The notes below the pieces were generated by a model. The model was not told where the DNA came from, made no database searches, and worked only from the letters and a program-made list of their open reading frames with translations. DNA of 64,000 nt from Lycorma delicatula (Eukaryota > Arthropoda > Insecta > Hemiptera > Fulgoridae): positions 148,050,049 through 148,114,048 of the forward strand of contig NC_134460.1 in NCBI RefSeq assembly GCF_047948215.1, given 5' to 3'. The position numbers were made by a program, and so were the translations under genes. This document shows, in pieces, positions 21,801-32,790 of the stretch. Position 1 is the stretch's first letter, and each line of letters opens with the position of its first letter.

Positions 21801-24800
21801 GATACCTCTGTGTAAAAAATTATTACTCGTAATATATAATTCATTTCTAATAGAATTTACCAAAATTATTCTTTTCATCGTTTTCCGGTCCCTGAAATTC
21901 ACTGCGGAGCACTAAAATTACTTCATTCCAAGCTTTCTTGGTTTCAATCCTATCTTTGTTACAACGACAATGTCTTGTCCCGTATAACTGACCTTTCTTC
22001 AAACTAGCGTTATTAAATAATAGTCTAGATACGCCAGACATTATTTTACGATAATTTAGTTACTGCTGAAAATAAACACTTTCAATAAACCGTGTAAAGT
22101 ATAGACCGACTCGATATTTTAGAAAAAACATAACATTTTACAACTCACACGGAGCAAATATACACGGTATTTATGAAAGCAACACACGAATATCATCCTT
22201 GACTTTAGACGGCCACCGAGTACGGTCCTCGGGAGGAACGGCGACAAACCGACTGTCGTCTCCCGTCTAAACGGTTCGCGAGGTGTGAAGGGCTCAGTCT
22301 GTTCTTCTATCCCGTTACTGTGAAAACAGCGCCGTGTTCACTGTTGTCGTGAGTGTGTGAAACGATTTCAAGAAATTTTTCCACAGCGATACTAAAACGC
22401 TAAAGAATTAATATTACTCGATATTAATGAAAGCAAAATATTCGTAAATATTGAACGATAGAAAAAGAGGAAATATAACACACGCACGCGTGCACGCAGA
22501 CAGAGAGACAGAGAGACAGAGAGAGAGAATGAGAAAGTATATTGTACATAGTCGATACTGCGATAAACATATCGATTAAACATTCATTAATCTTCTGCTA
22601 CGTACTACGAAGCTTAAACATGTATTTTCTCTTTCTACAAAAATAATGATGTCGAATAAATTGTCTTCAAAACTAATTTCATGCGATATACTCGTACAAA
22701 GAACACTTAAAACCGGCATTTCGACTTCGATTAACATCGACAAACAGAAGGAATCGTTTTGACGCAGAGATAACCGGTCCAAAATTGTCGGTCTACTAAA
22801 TAAATAAATTAATAAAATAAAAAAGTCGATTAAGCGAATTACATTTTGGTTAGTACGACGACAGATGATAAAGCGTAATGAAAATTACCGACTTAACCAG
22901 CGGAACGTTTTTTTTAGGTCAAGTACTTTCAAACTTAAAAAATGTATACTACAGTAACAAAGTACAGCAGAATACTTGTACTCTGAATAACGTACGGAAT
23001 GTACACCGTACAGCGCGGAACGGTGGTAGGAGTTATTGCGAAACAGGATGGAATGATGATGAAATAAGTTACTCTTCTAAAATTCTGGCGACAATATACT
23101 TTTGTCGTATATCATTTAATCGGAAACATTTACTTCGTTTTAATTTCTTTGAAAAGTAACTTCGATAAGTATTTTAACTACTCATCGTATAAGGCTAACG
23201 ATGATGACAACTCTTTTCTCAGTCGGATGTACTATAGACTCGCTGATGAAAGAAGAGATCTGTTTTAACAGCTGTAATTTTGTAAAAAAAAATCATTTAT
23301 TCACTTGTAGATTATTTAATTCAGAATTTGCTTAAACGTTAAAAGACAAGTCCCTTATACTTTTTTATATTACAGATCTAATAGCTAAATTTATTCATTT
23401 ACATTCCAAACTATCGATTACTGTGAAAACCACGTTCCTAAACGATACCAGGAAACGGAGACAATTTGGTAATAAAGGTCTACGAATCCGAACGATAAAC
23501 TAAATGTGAAATTTTGACGGTAAACATGAAATTGCATATTTTAAATATGAAAACGAAATTGTTTGGAAGATCGATAACAATAAGCCGTAAGCTGAGCACG
23601 GTGTTAGGAAGTATATGAAATTAAAATTCGAATATACAAAGCAGGGCAAAATATGGGGTTTCTGTGACTTTTTTTATATAAATATAAACTATTATGTTTC
23701 TTGTTCTTTATAAAACGCCAAGTAAAATAATTTAAAAAAAGTAAAAGCTTTAATTTAACACAAAGAATAATTTTTATAAATTTAAGTAAACTGAAACGTC
23801 AGGTGTTCTTTTGTTATCGAAATTATAAATTGTTACGATAAAAACGAAATTTAAAAGAAAATATTAAAAATATTATTTTGACACGTGTTTTTTTATAATA
23901 TAAATAATTATATTTAATTAATTTATTATAATTAGATTCGTAATATAAAAAAAAGTATAAACGACTGGTCTTTTTATGTCTAAACAGATTCTAAATTAAA
24001 TAATCTTAAAAGCGGATAGATTTAACGATTCTACATTTAAATTAATAAATAAAATAATTGAAAATTTTATTCTACATTTAAACGTATGTTTTTCACTGAA
24101 ATAAACGACAAGATTTTTAGTCCTTTTTACTCCTCTAACAGGAGTAAATGATTACAGAGAAGAAAGTTGAATTTACCTAACCGATTCTAGGTCAACAGAA
24201 GATATCAAACAATCGACAACACGAAGAGGCTAACTACTTGGTTTTTATAATTACTTGATACTACTATCGAAAATTATGCACTAATAACTAATAAAAAATT
24301 TTATATAGTATCTAACTTACGCTCTTCGTAAATAGGTAGATGACTTTTAATAAGAAGAGAGCCCGAAATAGACTCGATTTTATTATGTCTAAATCAGGGC
24401 GTACGAATTAAATTTGTAAATTTATTTTCATACAAACGTTTCAAAAACGGATAATAAGCCTAACAGTAGTCTACAATATTCGAAATCGTAACGAACAAAA
24501 ATTAAGTAATCTACTCCGTACAAAAAAAAATAAAATCTTCATTTTTTTTTCTCTTTTAGCAATAAAAAAAAGAATTATTTTTAATAACGCATATATTCGT
24601 ATAAAGGTAGATAGAATTGCTGCAGAATTTGTTCAGCGATACTAAAAAATAACTACTCTAATATCAGAACCGAGATTTAAACGATGCAGTACAAAAAAAT
24701 ATATAAAAATAGGCTGCATGTTACAAATAAAGGTAGTTTGGATCTGCAAGGCGCAGAAAAGTTTGTGAATTCAAACGGCAACTACCGATTTAAAAACTAT

Positions 24801-25864
24801 CGATTATGCTGCACTCAAATCACGTACATTCATTACATAAATCCACAAAAACCTTTTTGTTATTACAAACACCTCAATAAAGAAGTATACGGATTAATAA
24901 TCCGGAAGATTCCAGGATATCAAGTACTACATTATTTACGAGTCGGGACCTTAGTTACAACCAGCGCACCGCCTCTGCAACCTGGCCAGGAGTATATGCC
25001 ATCACGCCTTTCAAACTATAATAAACGATCCGGTTACAGAGTAATTGAAAGAATTCAGTCTTTTGTCTATTCGCTTGTTATTTTTTTATAATACGGATAA
25101 TTTCTACAACGGGATAAAGTAACGAATTTTTCAATAAAATCTGCCTCTTTAATACGGATTTCTAGGAAATTGTGTCCGGAACAGGCGTATAATATCTGAA
25201 GTCTTGAACTTCGCGCTCGGTACAGTTGTTTGCCTCTTACTGCGGTTCAGCCGAGTTTATATATCGTCCTCTCTCGTCGAATCCCTCTTTTTTTATCTTG
25301 ATCCCGTAATTCGGTTTAACGGTTACAGGTAGGATGACCGCGCCAAGACCTACACGACTACTGGATTCTTAGCTCGATCTGTCGAGAAGACTGCCTTCGG
25401 ACCGACATGAGGACTCCTGTATAGCGGCTGAAAGATACGTCTGTAGGCCTGGTCTACTGCTGCCTAAAATAAAATGTATCGACAGACGTTTTGCGATACT
25501 TTTTTTCGCACAGGAAAAAATATAATTAAGTTACATTAATTTTATAAATATACACTGTTTCCTGAATTATCCAAATATCGTGAAACTTTAACAAACAACA
25601 CAACGATATTTTACACTAAACCGACAATGAAATCCACAAGGATCAATCTATTAACAGTATTTTTTTTTAAGTTCAAACTATTCTTAATAGTAAAGTTTAA
25701 TCACTGAAATTTTAAAAGAAGCTTGTACGATCGGTGTAATAAATCAATACAAAATCAAATTCAACCGGTTGACAGTTTAGTTTTTATTTCATATTCTCAT
25801 TAATAACTCGCGATCCTCGGGTACTTATTGTTATCTATCTCTAAAAGGAAAACATAAATGAGGA
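18829..25864. other. Long AT-rich stretch with a few GC-richer patches
   Basis: No protein-coding similarity was recognised in these 7 kb. Points of note: 19480-19660 looks like a dispersed-repeat body. 20068-20165, read on the minus strand, has a tRNA-like or SINE-head look (GGTGTAGCCGCGAGGCTTA, then GAGTTCACGAGACCCGG). 20390-20580 and 21290-21380 are GC-richer and could be retroelement-derived. 22203-22350 is GC-rich and unassigned. A hairpin-like palindrome lies at about 21755-21791. None of these can be assigned to a family with confidence. Confidence 0.35.
22481..22528. repeat. Purine-rich simple repeat (CAGAGAGA-like)
   Basis: A short low-complexity tract of CACGCA followed by repeated CAGAGAGA units and a GA run. 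Ordinary microsatellite. Confidence 0.8.
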
Positions 25865-26620
25865 AAAGATAAAAAAAACAAAAATTTTTAAAACTTTAGA
25901 AATAATTCAACAAAACCAATTTAAGTTTAATAACAAAATACACAAAGCGAACGATATATTAGGCACGGGTAACCCACTCTATCAGTGATACTAAGCCAAG
26001 TATTCCCGCAGAATATGGAAGACGATAATATACCAGACATCACGAAAAAATACAAATGTTTAGAATATATTAGGTGCGTGGAAGACACTTTAATAGTATT
26101 TAAAAAAATAATAATAATAATGAAGAAAAGATTCTGGAAGAAATGAAGAAATTCCACCATAACGTTAAATATACGATGGAAGAAGAGAAAGACGAAACCG
26201 ATCGCTTTCAAACCAAACAATTAAAAGAAATAATAATAATCTAGATTTTGAAATAGACATAAAAAGAAACCTTTACAAATAACGTTATAGGTTACGATTC
26301 AAATCACCCGATGGCACATAGATTAGCGGCTTTTAGATAAATGATAAATAGATTGCATATATTACCGTAAAAAAACCAGCATATAAAAAAGAAATGATAA
26401 GTAAAATGAATAAAATAAGAAATAAATTAAAATAACAAAAGATAAAGAAATCTTCAAACGGAGTAAATTACCATTTACCGGGAAAGAAATTTAACCGACT
26501 AAACAATTCTTTAAAAAATATAATATAAATACAAATAATCGTATAGTAAAAAACGATTTTTAATATTTTAGAAAATCTAAAATCTTTAAATTAAAATGTA
26601 ACAATAAAACGATTATAAAT
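25865..26620 (+). pseudogene. Penelope-like reverse transcriptase relic
   Basis: Plus-strand fragments in different frames follow the order of Penelope-like RTs. They are FKFNNKIHKANDILGTGNP (about 25920-25980, the palm block before the PLS motif), LSVILSQVF, KKYKCLEYIRCVEDTLIVF (about 26045-26100), KYTMEEEKDET (about 26165-26200), SNHPMAHRLAAFR (about 26300-26340) and a degraded FTGKE...FKKYNIN block (about 26470-26530). The usual YVDD catalytic motif reads CVED here, so one acidic residue is changed. Frameshifts and stops are frequent, and no GIY-YIG endonuclease domain was seen downstream. It is an old, inactive fragment. Family assignment is from motif memory. Confidence 0.6.
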
Positions 26621-27476
26621 GAACAGATCAATAATCAAGCGGATGTCCTTTTCAAGAACCTCAATTTATTGTCAGCAGGAAATAAAAAAATAAAATTAAA
26701 AAAACCATAGTATAATCATTAATAACAAATAAACAAGAAGATCAGATAACGTGTTACGCCAAATATAGGGAGGGGCGTTGACTGGACGCTATATAAAGAT
26801 TAACAGAAATTTAAAAGTACCAGTAAAATAAGTTTTGGCAATGAATTGGTTCCGAAACGCGTAAACAAGAGATAAGATAATGAAGCTACGAAATGAAACC
26901 AGTACTAAACGTAGAAAGGAAATCGTCTATTAAAATTCTGAATAATTTTAAACGTTGAATGTAAAAAAAAAACGTTTCCAGTCGTAAAATCGCACATTTT
27001 CCTCAAAAAGAGAATGGAACCAGGAAGCCTCCTATTGAAATTTCAAAAAAAAATCTGCGCAATTCGTTTAAAAGTTGTCCACTCCCAGTTAATTTCCTAA
27101 GTCTTAATAAAACAGTAAGACAATAATAAATGCAACATATTAAAATATTCGATTATTTTTTATTTATAAAAAAATAAACTCCGTTTTTACTTTTTAAAGC
27201 AGAAGTTCAAAGCGAGCTCCCTTAACATTTATATACAAACTTGTACACAACAGAAATCTATTCGTTCAATCGTAATGTCAGTGTTCCTTAAACGCGTCTC
27301 TTGGAAGCAAGCGCATAAAGGATTTTAGCCCTCTCATTAGCAGCTGTAACTCACTCAAATTCGACAAAAATCCATTGATGTTCCTTTGCAAGATCGACTC
27401 GCAGATCATCTTGCAAATAAAGTTTATTTGCGAGATAAACTTTAGCTATTTGCTATTTAGTTTATTTGCAAGATAA
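26621..27476. other. Unannotated DNA between RT relic and gag relic
   Basis: Mostly AT-rich. At 27385-27480 short inverted repeats built on GCAAATAAA/TTTATTTGC appear several times. 27190-27400 is GC-richer and shows repeat-like character without a recognised family. Confidence 0.35.
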
Positions 27477-27517
27477 GCTGTGCGAAGAATGAAGCTGTGC
27501 TCCATTCTTCGCACAGC
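27477..27517. repeat. 15-bp fold-back at the 3' end of the gag relic
   Basis: GCTGTGCGAAGAATG at 27477-27491 is perfectly inverted at 27503-27517 with an 11-nt spacer. The second arm is gag-derived coding sequence (VRRME region), so the first arm is an inverted duplication of it and marks the break at the relic's 3' end. Confidence 0.85.
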
Positions 27518-28265
27518 CTGTACCTCTGAAGATAGGGTGTCCGCGATCTTGCCAAGTGATGCCCGTGACAATTCACAGACGGGAGGATCCTTGCACGGTT
27601 CATCCGGGTAAAGCGGGGATCCGCAAGAGCAAACCTGTTGCCTTGTACAGCGAACTGCCGTGTGTCCAAACCGTTGACGTCCGAACACCTCAGTGGAGTC
27701 GGAATGAACGGACGTACTTAAAGTCTGTGGAAACCAACCTTTATCTTCTCCCGACACTTTGGTTTGTTGAAGGTGAACAAACTTCTCCGTTACGTCGAGA
27801 ATTAAATTTCCTACACGCTACAGCACCCTGTTCGAAAGGTTCTTTTACTATTTCCTCTTCGATGCAGTTTAGTAAATCTCTGCACATGACTACTCCCTTA
27901 GAGGTATACAATATGCCACGAGGTGAAACCTCAACATCCAGTACGCCGATCTTCCTGGCTTTAAGAAGCCGCAAAGACTGTAAATCATCGACAATTTCGA
28001 CGAACAGACAAACAGCTGGCTTTCTAACCTCCTAGACTCGTCCTCCGGTGGCATCCGTGATTCCACGCGAAATCACGAAAGAACTGACCTTTGCGAAATC
28101 TCCTTCACTTCTTCGTACGACCAAGTACTTCGGTATGACTGACTGATTCTTCGGCCGAAACTTAGTTCGATTCGACTTTTCCTTAACATCGAAACTCTTC
28201 CTTAGCTTTGTGTGTCTGAAACCAAAGGTTCTACAAGACAAGGGTTTTTGTTCGGACACTTTGCC
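27500..28265 (-). pseudogene. Decayed gag ORF1 of a related LINE (I-clade-like)
   Basis: Minus-strand fragments align in order with the intact gag at 5336-6994. They are IPKYLVVRRSEGDFAKVSSF (counterpart of PRFLVITKQNGNFQKVSPF), KGVVMCRDLLNCIEEEIVKE, the first two knuckles in RQRFGHTAVRC and VCSCGSPLYPDEPCKDPPVC, then a direct jump to DTLSSEVQAVRRME, which belongs to the far C-terminus. The third knuckle and the Ser/Thr-rich region, roughly 250 residues, are therefore deleted. Frameshifts occur near 28040 and 27740. Divergence is high, so this is an older lineage and not a recent copy of the gag-only element. No ORF2 follows it. Confidence 0.8.
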
Positions 28266-28558
28266 GCAGACAATGTGGAAGTAGATTGTTCCGTAAGCAA
28301 AGTTTTCACCAGTAAATATGTCGTAAGGTGCAGGGGAGAGACGGTTGGGCGTGCCCCGGATCGTAGATCCTGCCTGGGTTCCCCCAGCCAGCCGCCTTCC
28401 AAAATTTAACCCGGATCGGGAAGTGAAGTACTGCCTGACTCAGGATACTGACATCTTTCGGACTCGTACGTAGCAGTAAGGGCTCCGATACCCTTACCCA
28501 CAGGACAATCCCTGCCAAGAGCCGAAGTGACTGACACGCGAAAGACGGCGCAAGACTT
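28266..28558 (-). other. Leader of the decayed gag element
   Basis: GC-rich sequence upstream (minus strand) of the gag relic, ending against an ATT repeat at 28559. By position it corresponds to the 5' leader of the gag-only LINE, but the sequence is not visibly alike. It contains an open frame that I take as leader, not protein. Confidence 0.45.
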
Positions 28559-28599
28559 TCACTATTATTATTATTGAATCTCACTATTATTATTATTGA
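28559..28599. repeat. Short duplicated ATT microsatellite at the gag relic's 5' end
   Basis: TCACTATTATTATTATTGA (19 bp) occurs twice exactly, at 28559-28577 and 28581-28599, separated by 3 bp. It sits where the 5' junction of the decayed element is expected, matching the ATT junction of the two young copies. Confidence 0.8.
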
Positions 28600-30078
28600 T
28601 TTGCCTTATTCTTAAATTAATAAATTTTATTTATATAAAATATTATTTATTATAATATAATATTTGTTAGTCTCACAATATCCTACTCGAGCCGCGAACT
28701 CGCGACAATATCAATGTACCACAAATTACGAATGAAAAAAAGGAAAATTAAGCGAGCCGCTTTTAAAGGAGTCGTTTGGTACTTCTTATAAATTTTTTTT
28801 CCAATTAATTTTTTTTTCTATTAAAAAACCATTTTACAACTATTTAAATAAAATACATCGTGAACGAATAAATGCAAACACCTGACGTTGTTTGTTATAT
28901 AATGAAGGGCGGATATCTACACAGCTGAGAGTTTAATCGGGATACAAGTTCACTAACGTTATTTCGACCGTTGTACCATAATACTAGAACTTATGTCAGT
29001 TTTTTCTTAAAATGTATAAAATGTCAAGATATCGGGTAAAACCATAATTACGTACTAATCAAACTTCAAGTTTATATGTGCAGGTTAGATTCAAATTGCG
29101 TACAAACTTCGTTTTTAGTAATATGAGAATTTCTCATTTATTCTCAAAAAAAAATTGCTATAAGAAAGAATTATTTCTATATAATAATAGCGGTTACAGT
29201 AAATCCTGCGACTTAGAAACTTGCACACGAAAAAAATTAATAAATGATGACAAAATGTAAAGTGCGATGATAATAATTTAATAATAATAATCCCATAAAT
29301 TTTAAATCGCACACATCCGCAATTTCTTGTAATTTTAAGGCATTAAAATAAATAAAAAATATGTCTTCCTACTCACATCGGGTAGCTTGAAAATAAATCA
29401 ATTACTCCACGAAAAAATGCTCTTACCTGAAACATTAAAATATTAATTAAAACTTATCTTAACGGTTCTATATTATAAATAACTAAAAAAAGACTAATGT
29501 ATATTAAAATATTTAACAGCAGATCTTAACTAATCGTTATATAACTTTACATCTAACACTTACGCTCCTGAATTTAGTAGATTAACATTACGGTACATGA
29601 TGTTTAAATTACGGTATAAAACGTTTTAAATGTGAATAAAATAATATTCAACGGACATGAATTTAAATACCAGTATCGTTTCAACTAGATATTACAAAAT
29701 ACGTTAATGGTAGTAAAGGTGACTACATATTTACATTAAAATAATCCAAATCAGATTCATTTTCGTTTACAGATGCTCAAATATACATGCATAGTCTGTT
29801 ATACAATGTTCTTTCCCGTAAAAAAGAACGGTGCGTGGGTTTCTCTGTTTGTTGTATGTGCTCACATTTTTATTTTAGCTGGTATTGGCGCATAGCGGAA
29901 AGTGGAGGTGCGCCGAACGTCTGCGGGCAGAGCACGAACGATTTATACTGCTCGATACGAATCGTTTATCTAAAATTATATTTCTTTGTAAGGGTAAAAA
30001 AGGAAAAAATTGGGATCAGAGCTGATTGCGGTAACCTCAAACACAATTCAAATTTTTCGAATAATTTATGCTGTCGCT
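28600..30078. other. AT-rich unannotated DNA
   Basis: No feature recognised. Sequence becomes GC-richer from about 29880, leading into the repeat block that follows. Confidence 0.4.
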
Positions 30079-30210
30079 GAATCGATTCGACGGCACGTTG
30101 TAATTTATACCCTTGTGGTAGCCCTGAGAAAAGCTGCTATCGTCGAACGGCTAAGACGGCTCGTTATAATTTATAAACTTATGGTATCCCTGAAAAGGGC
30201 CGTTTTTTGC
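30079..30210. repeat. Two-copy 66-bp imperfect tandem repeat
   Basis: Units 30079-30144 and 30145-30210 share GACGGCxCGTTxTAATTTATA, CTTxTGGTAxCCCTGA and further blocks, at roughly 70% identity by eye. A partial trace (GAACGGCTG) follows at 30222. The repeat opens a GC-rich block. Confidence 0.65.
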
Positions 30211-30660
30211 GTTAGCTTTGAGAACGGCTGTTGGTGCCGTAAGCTGTCTCCGGCGAAGTCGGGGAGTTGCGGCTCGTCCATTGAAATCAAACCGGGTTTC
30301 CCCTCACGACAGTTAGGTCCCCACTACAGCGTGGAAGTGGTGGCCATCCCGACTACGTAGGGGGAAGATACCCCTTGTGACGTCAACGGTCGCCACACAG
30401 CCCCTTCGTTCCGAGCCCTGAGGGGCTTTACCGGAGGTCGTCTTTAGACCGTCTAACCGATTACCCTAACAGTCATCAGTCAGGCCTCGGTCGGGAAGCC
30501 AACGGTGTAAATTCTCGGCAGACATTTGCATCAGTAAAATGCAAATCAACTTTCGCCTTTACGTAGGCCTCAAACGGACATCTTTACGTCCAACCAAACA
30601 TGATTCCCCCAAACTAACTAACCGACACCGCGGACACCGCGCCAACAACAACAATTTGCA
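30211..30660. other. GC-rich block, probably retroelement-derived
   Basis: This is a sharp GC-rich island in AT-rich DNA, with many CpGs, ending at CCGCGGACACCGCGCC near 30645. Tandem units followed by a GC-rich non-coding segment resemble the leader of a LINE or an LTR, but no gag or pol follows, and a host CpG-rich promoter is also possible. A plus-strand frame of 116 codons runs through it without recognisable similarity. Confidence 0.35.
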
Positions 30661-31325
30661 CTCCAAGGATTAATTTCGTTTTAAAATCGCATTCATTTGC
30701 CCATTATTTAATATTTTGTTTAGTTTCGTAAATTTCAAGCGGCACTGTACCATATCGGCAAGAAATGCGACGCACCTTTACCTCTCACAACCCACCTAAA
30801 ATCTAATTTTTAGCTTATGTTCATGAATGTAGGTATCGCTAAGAAAATTTGAAGTAATCAGAGAGCCAAGGAACCCGTCCCATCAGACATTCAATGATCC
30901 TTTTAGCACATTACACGGTAATTTATTAGTGTATATAACATTGCAGTAAGTACAACAAATTAGCAGAACAGTACATCAATTTTATGTAGCAATAGTAAAC
31001 GTAAGTATACAGTACATTAACGAGAAATAGTACTAAAAATTAAAAAAATAAATATAATTTATTTAAAGTTGAAAATTAAATGAATGAAAAATAATAATGC
31101 ACTTGATACTTTAACTAGAATTACACGCACTTATTATTTTATTGTGTAATTATTACTATACTTTAAGTAACTAATGGTCCTTCTCATCCAGCCCTGTGAA
31201 GGGTAATTTAAGATTCGCGTACATGAGTTAGTAAAATAAGGGTAAGCCTCCGACGAATTTTCGTGTAATTTCTTTAACAATCGGTTTTTATATATTCACA
31301 TTCTCCGATTATTTGGTTACTCTCA
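30661..31325. other. AT-rich unannotated DNA
   Basis: No feature recognised. It should contain the 3' terminal repeat of the mariner relic at 31326-32363, but I could not find it. Confidence 0.35.
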
Positions 31326-32363
31326 GATTAATTGATTGTTGTTTCCTTCAAAGTGCTCCCCTTCCCTACAAACACATATTTCTCAGCGGTGTTTCCAATT
31401 CTCTAAGAACTCCTGAATAGTTTCGTTTGAAACGGCCTTTAAGCTCCGTGACGAATTTGCTCTAATTTCAACAATGATCTCAAAACGGAGTCCTTTCATC
31501 ACAGATTTTAATTTCGGAAATAAGAAAAAATCGCAAGGATTTTCGCCAGGTCTGGCGAGTAGGGAGGCTGAGGGAGAATAGTCGCCTGATTTTTTGCACA
31601 AAACTGAAGAACTGGCAAAGACTAGGTGCGTGCGCATCTCCGTGATGAAGGAACCGTAAGTTGTTTCGCCACAATTCCGGTCTCTTTTTTCAGATTCTTT
31701 TACGTAAACGTAGTGAAATGCCTCGATAATACGGACGGTTCACAGTTTCACATTGAGGTAAGAATTTAAAATGAAAATTCTATTAAAATCGAAGAAACAG
31801 AGCATCACTCGACATCGGATCGAGACTGACGCGCTTTCTTGGGACGTCGAGATCCTTTGCCGATGAATTGTGATGATTGAACTTTTGTCTCGATGTCGCA
31901 GTTGTAAACCCGGCTTTGGTCTCCAGTTATGATCATTTCCGTGAATGTTTAATCGTCATCGGCTCGTTTAAGAAGTTGCCGACAAACGTCTGTTAGCTGT
32001 ACTTTCTGCTGTTCAGACATCAAACGAGGAACAAACTTTGCTGCGACTCGAGCACGTTCAATTTTTCATTCAAAATGTCACGGTACGGTCCGATCGAGTG
32101 CTAACCTCTTTTAAAATTCTCTGCAAATCAGCCGGCGATTTGAACGCACCAGATCGTTGATTTTCTGAGCGCGGTTGTCGTCGGGGGTCATCTTCAGTCG
32201 ATTGACGACCGCTTTTAAATCGTGATAACCATTCGTAACATCCCGTACGACCCAGAGAATCATCTCCGTATGCTTGTTCCGAAAGTTAAAACGATTCTTT
32301 GAAAGTTTACCCCAGTTTCACGCAAAATTTTACGTTATATCGTTGCTCCCGAAACTCGCACAT
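31326..32363 (-). pseudogene. Near full-length mariner (SETMAR-like) transposase relic
   Basis: The minus strand from ATG 32363 to about 31326 covers the usual mariner length of about 345 codons. Landmarks in order are the N-terminal HTH block FREQRYNVKFCVKLG, EWLSRFKSGR, NQRSGAFKS with linker remnants, RVAAKFVPRLMSEQQK, MIITGDQSRVYNCDIETKVQSSQ (first catalytic Asp region), RRPKKARQSRSDV, a degraded HHGDAHA (second catalytic region) and CDFFLFPKLKSVMKG (third Asp). The C-terminus is ENWKHR, then a stop in place of the expected Trp, then CREGEHFEG. Frameshifts and stops make it inactive. A terminal inverted repeat lies upstream at 32519-32548. Confidence 0.85.
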
Positions 32364-32518
32364 TATAAAAATCGCTACTAACATTTAAACGCGTTGCACT
32401 ATAACAATAACACGAAAACTAAACGAGATATCAACATTTGGTTACAGAGGAAGTTATGCGGAACACAATGCTGCCGACCGCACTTAACTAAATATCTTCT
32501 TTGACGCGTAATTAAAAA

Positions 32519-32548
32519 TGTTCAGTTATTTTCTGAACAGACCTCGTA
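32519..32548 (-). repeat. Terminal inverted repeat of the mariner relic (5' side)
   Basis: Read on the minus strand this begins TACGAGGTCTGTTCAGAAAA, the typical start of a mariner terminal repeat including the TA target dinucleotide. It is 156 bp upstream of the transposase ATG. The matching repeat on the other side was not found. Confidence 0.65.
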
Positions 32549-32728
32549 TTTCTCCAATCGATCTTCCAGTTACTACCCGGCTTGCGTGTATGCGCATAGG
32601 CGAATGCGATCGCCACTACCGGCTTGTCAAGCCTAACGTAGCCGCAGACGTAATGCTATTTAAGTGTAAACGTACCGGTAAACACGATGTCTGGAACAGA
32701 TTTGGGTCGACCGCTCCTGTGACGTCTG

Positions 32729-32790
32729 ATTAGCTGAAACCCGACCGCACACCGGTATCCACGATCTAACAATCAAATCCGTATAAAAGA
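32729..32790 (-). mobile_element. SINE internal fragment
   Basis: About 60 bp matching the middle of the complete SINE at 41792-42086 in the same orientation, centred on CACCGGTATCCACGATCTA. Both the head and the tail are missing. Confidence 0.6.

Noticed and set aside
24684..25091. 135-codon plus-strand frame
   Set aside because: Longest open frame in its area, but no domain, no codon pattern I can recognise, and no flanking exon; chance cannot be excluded.
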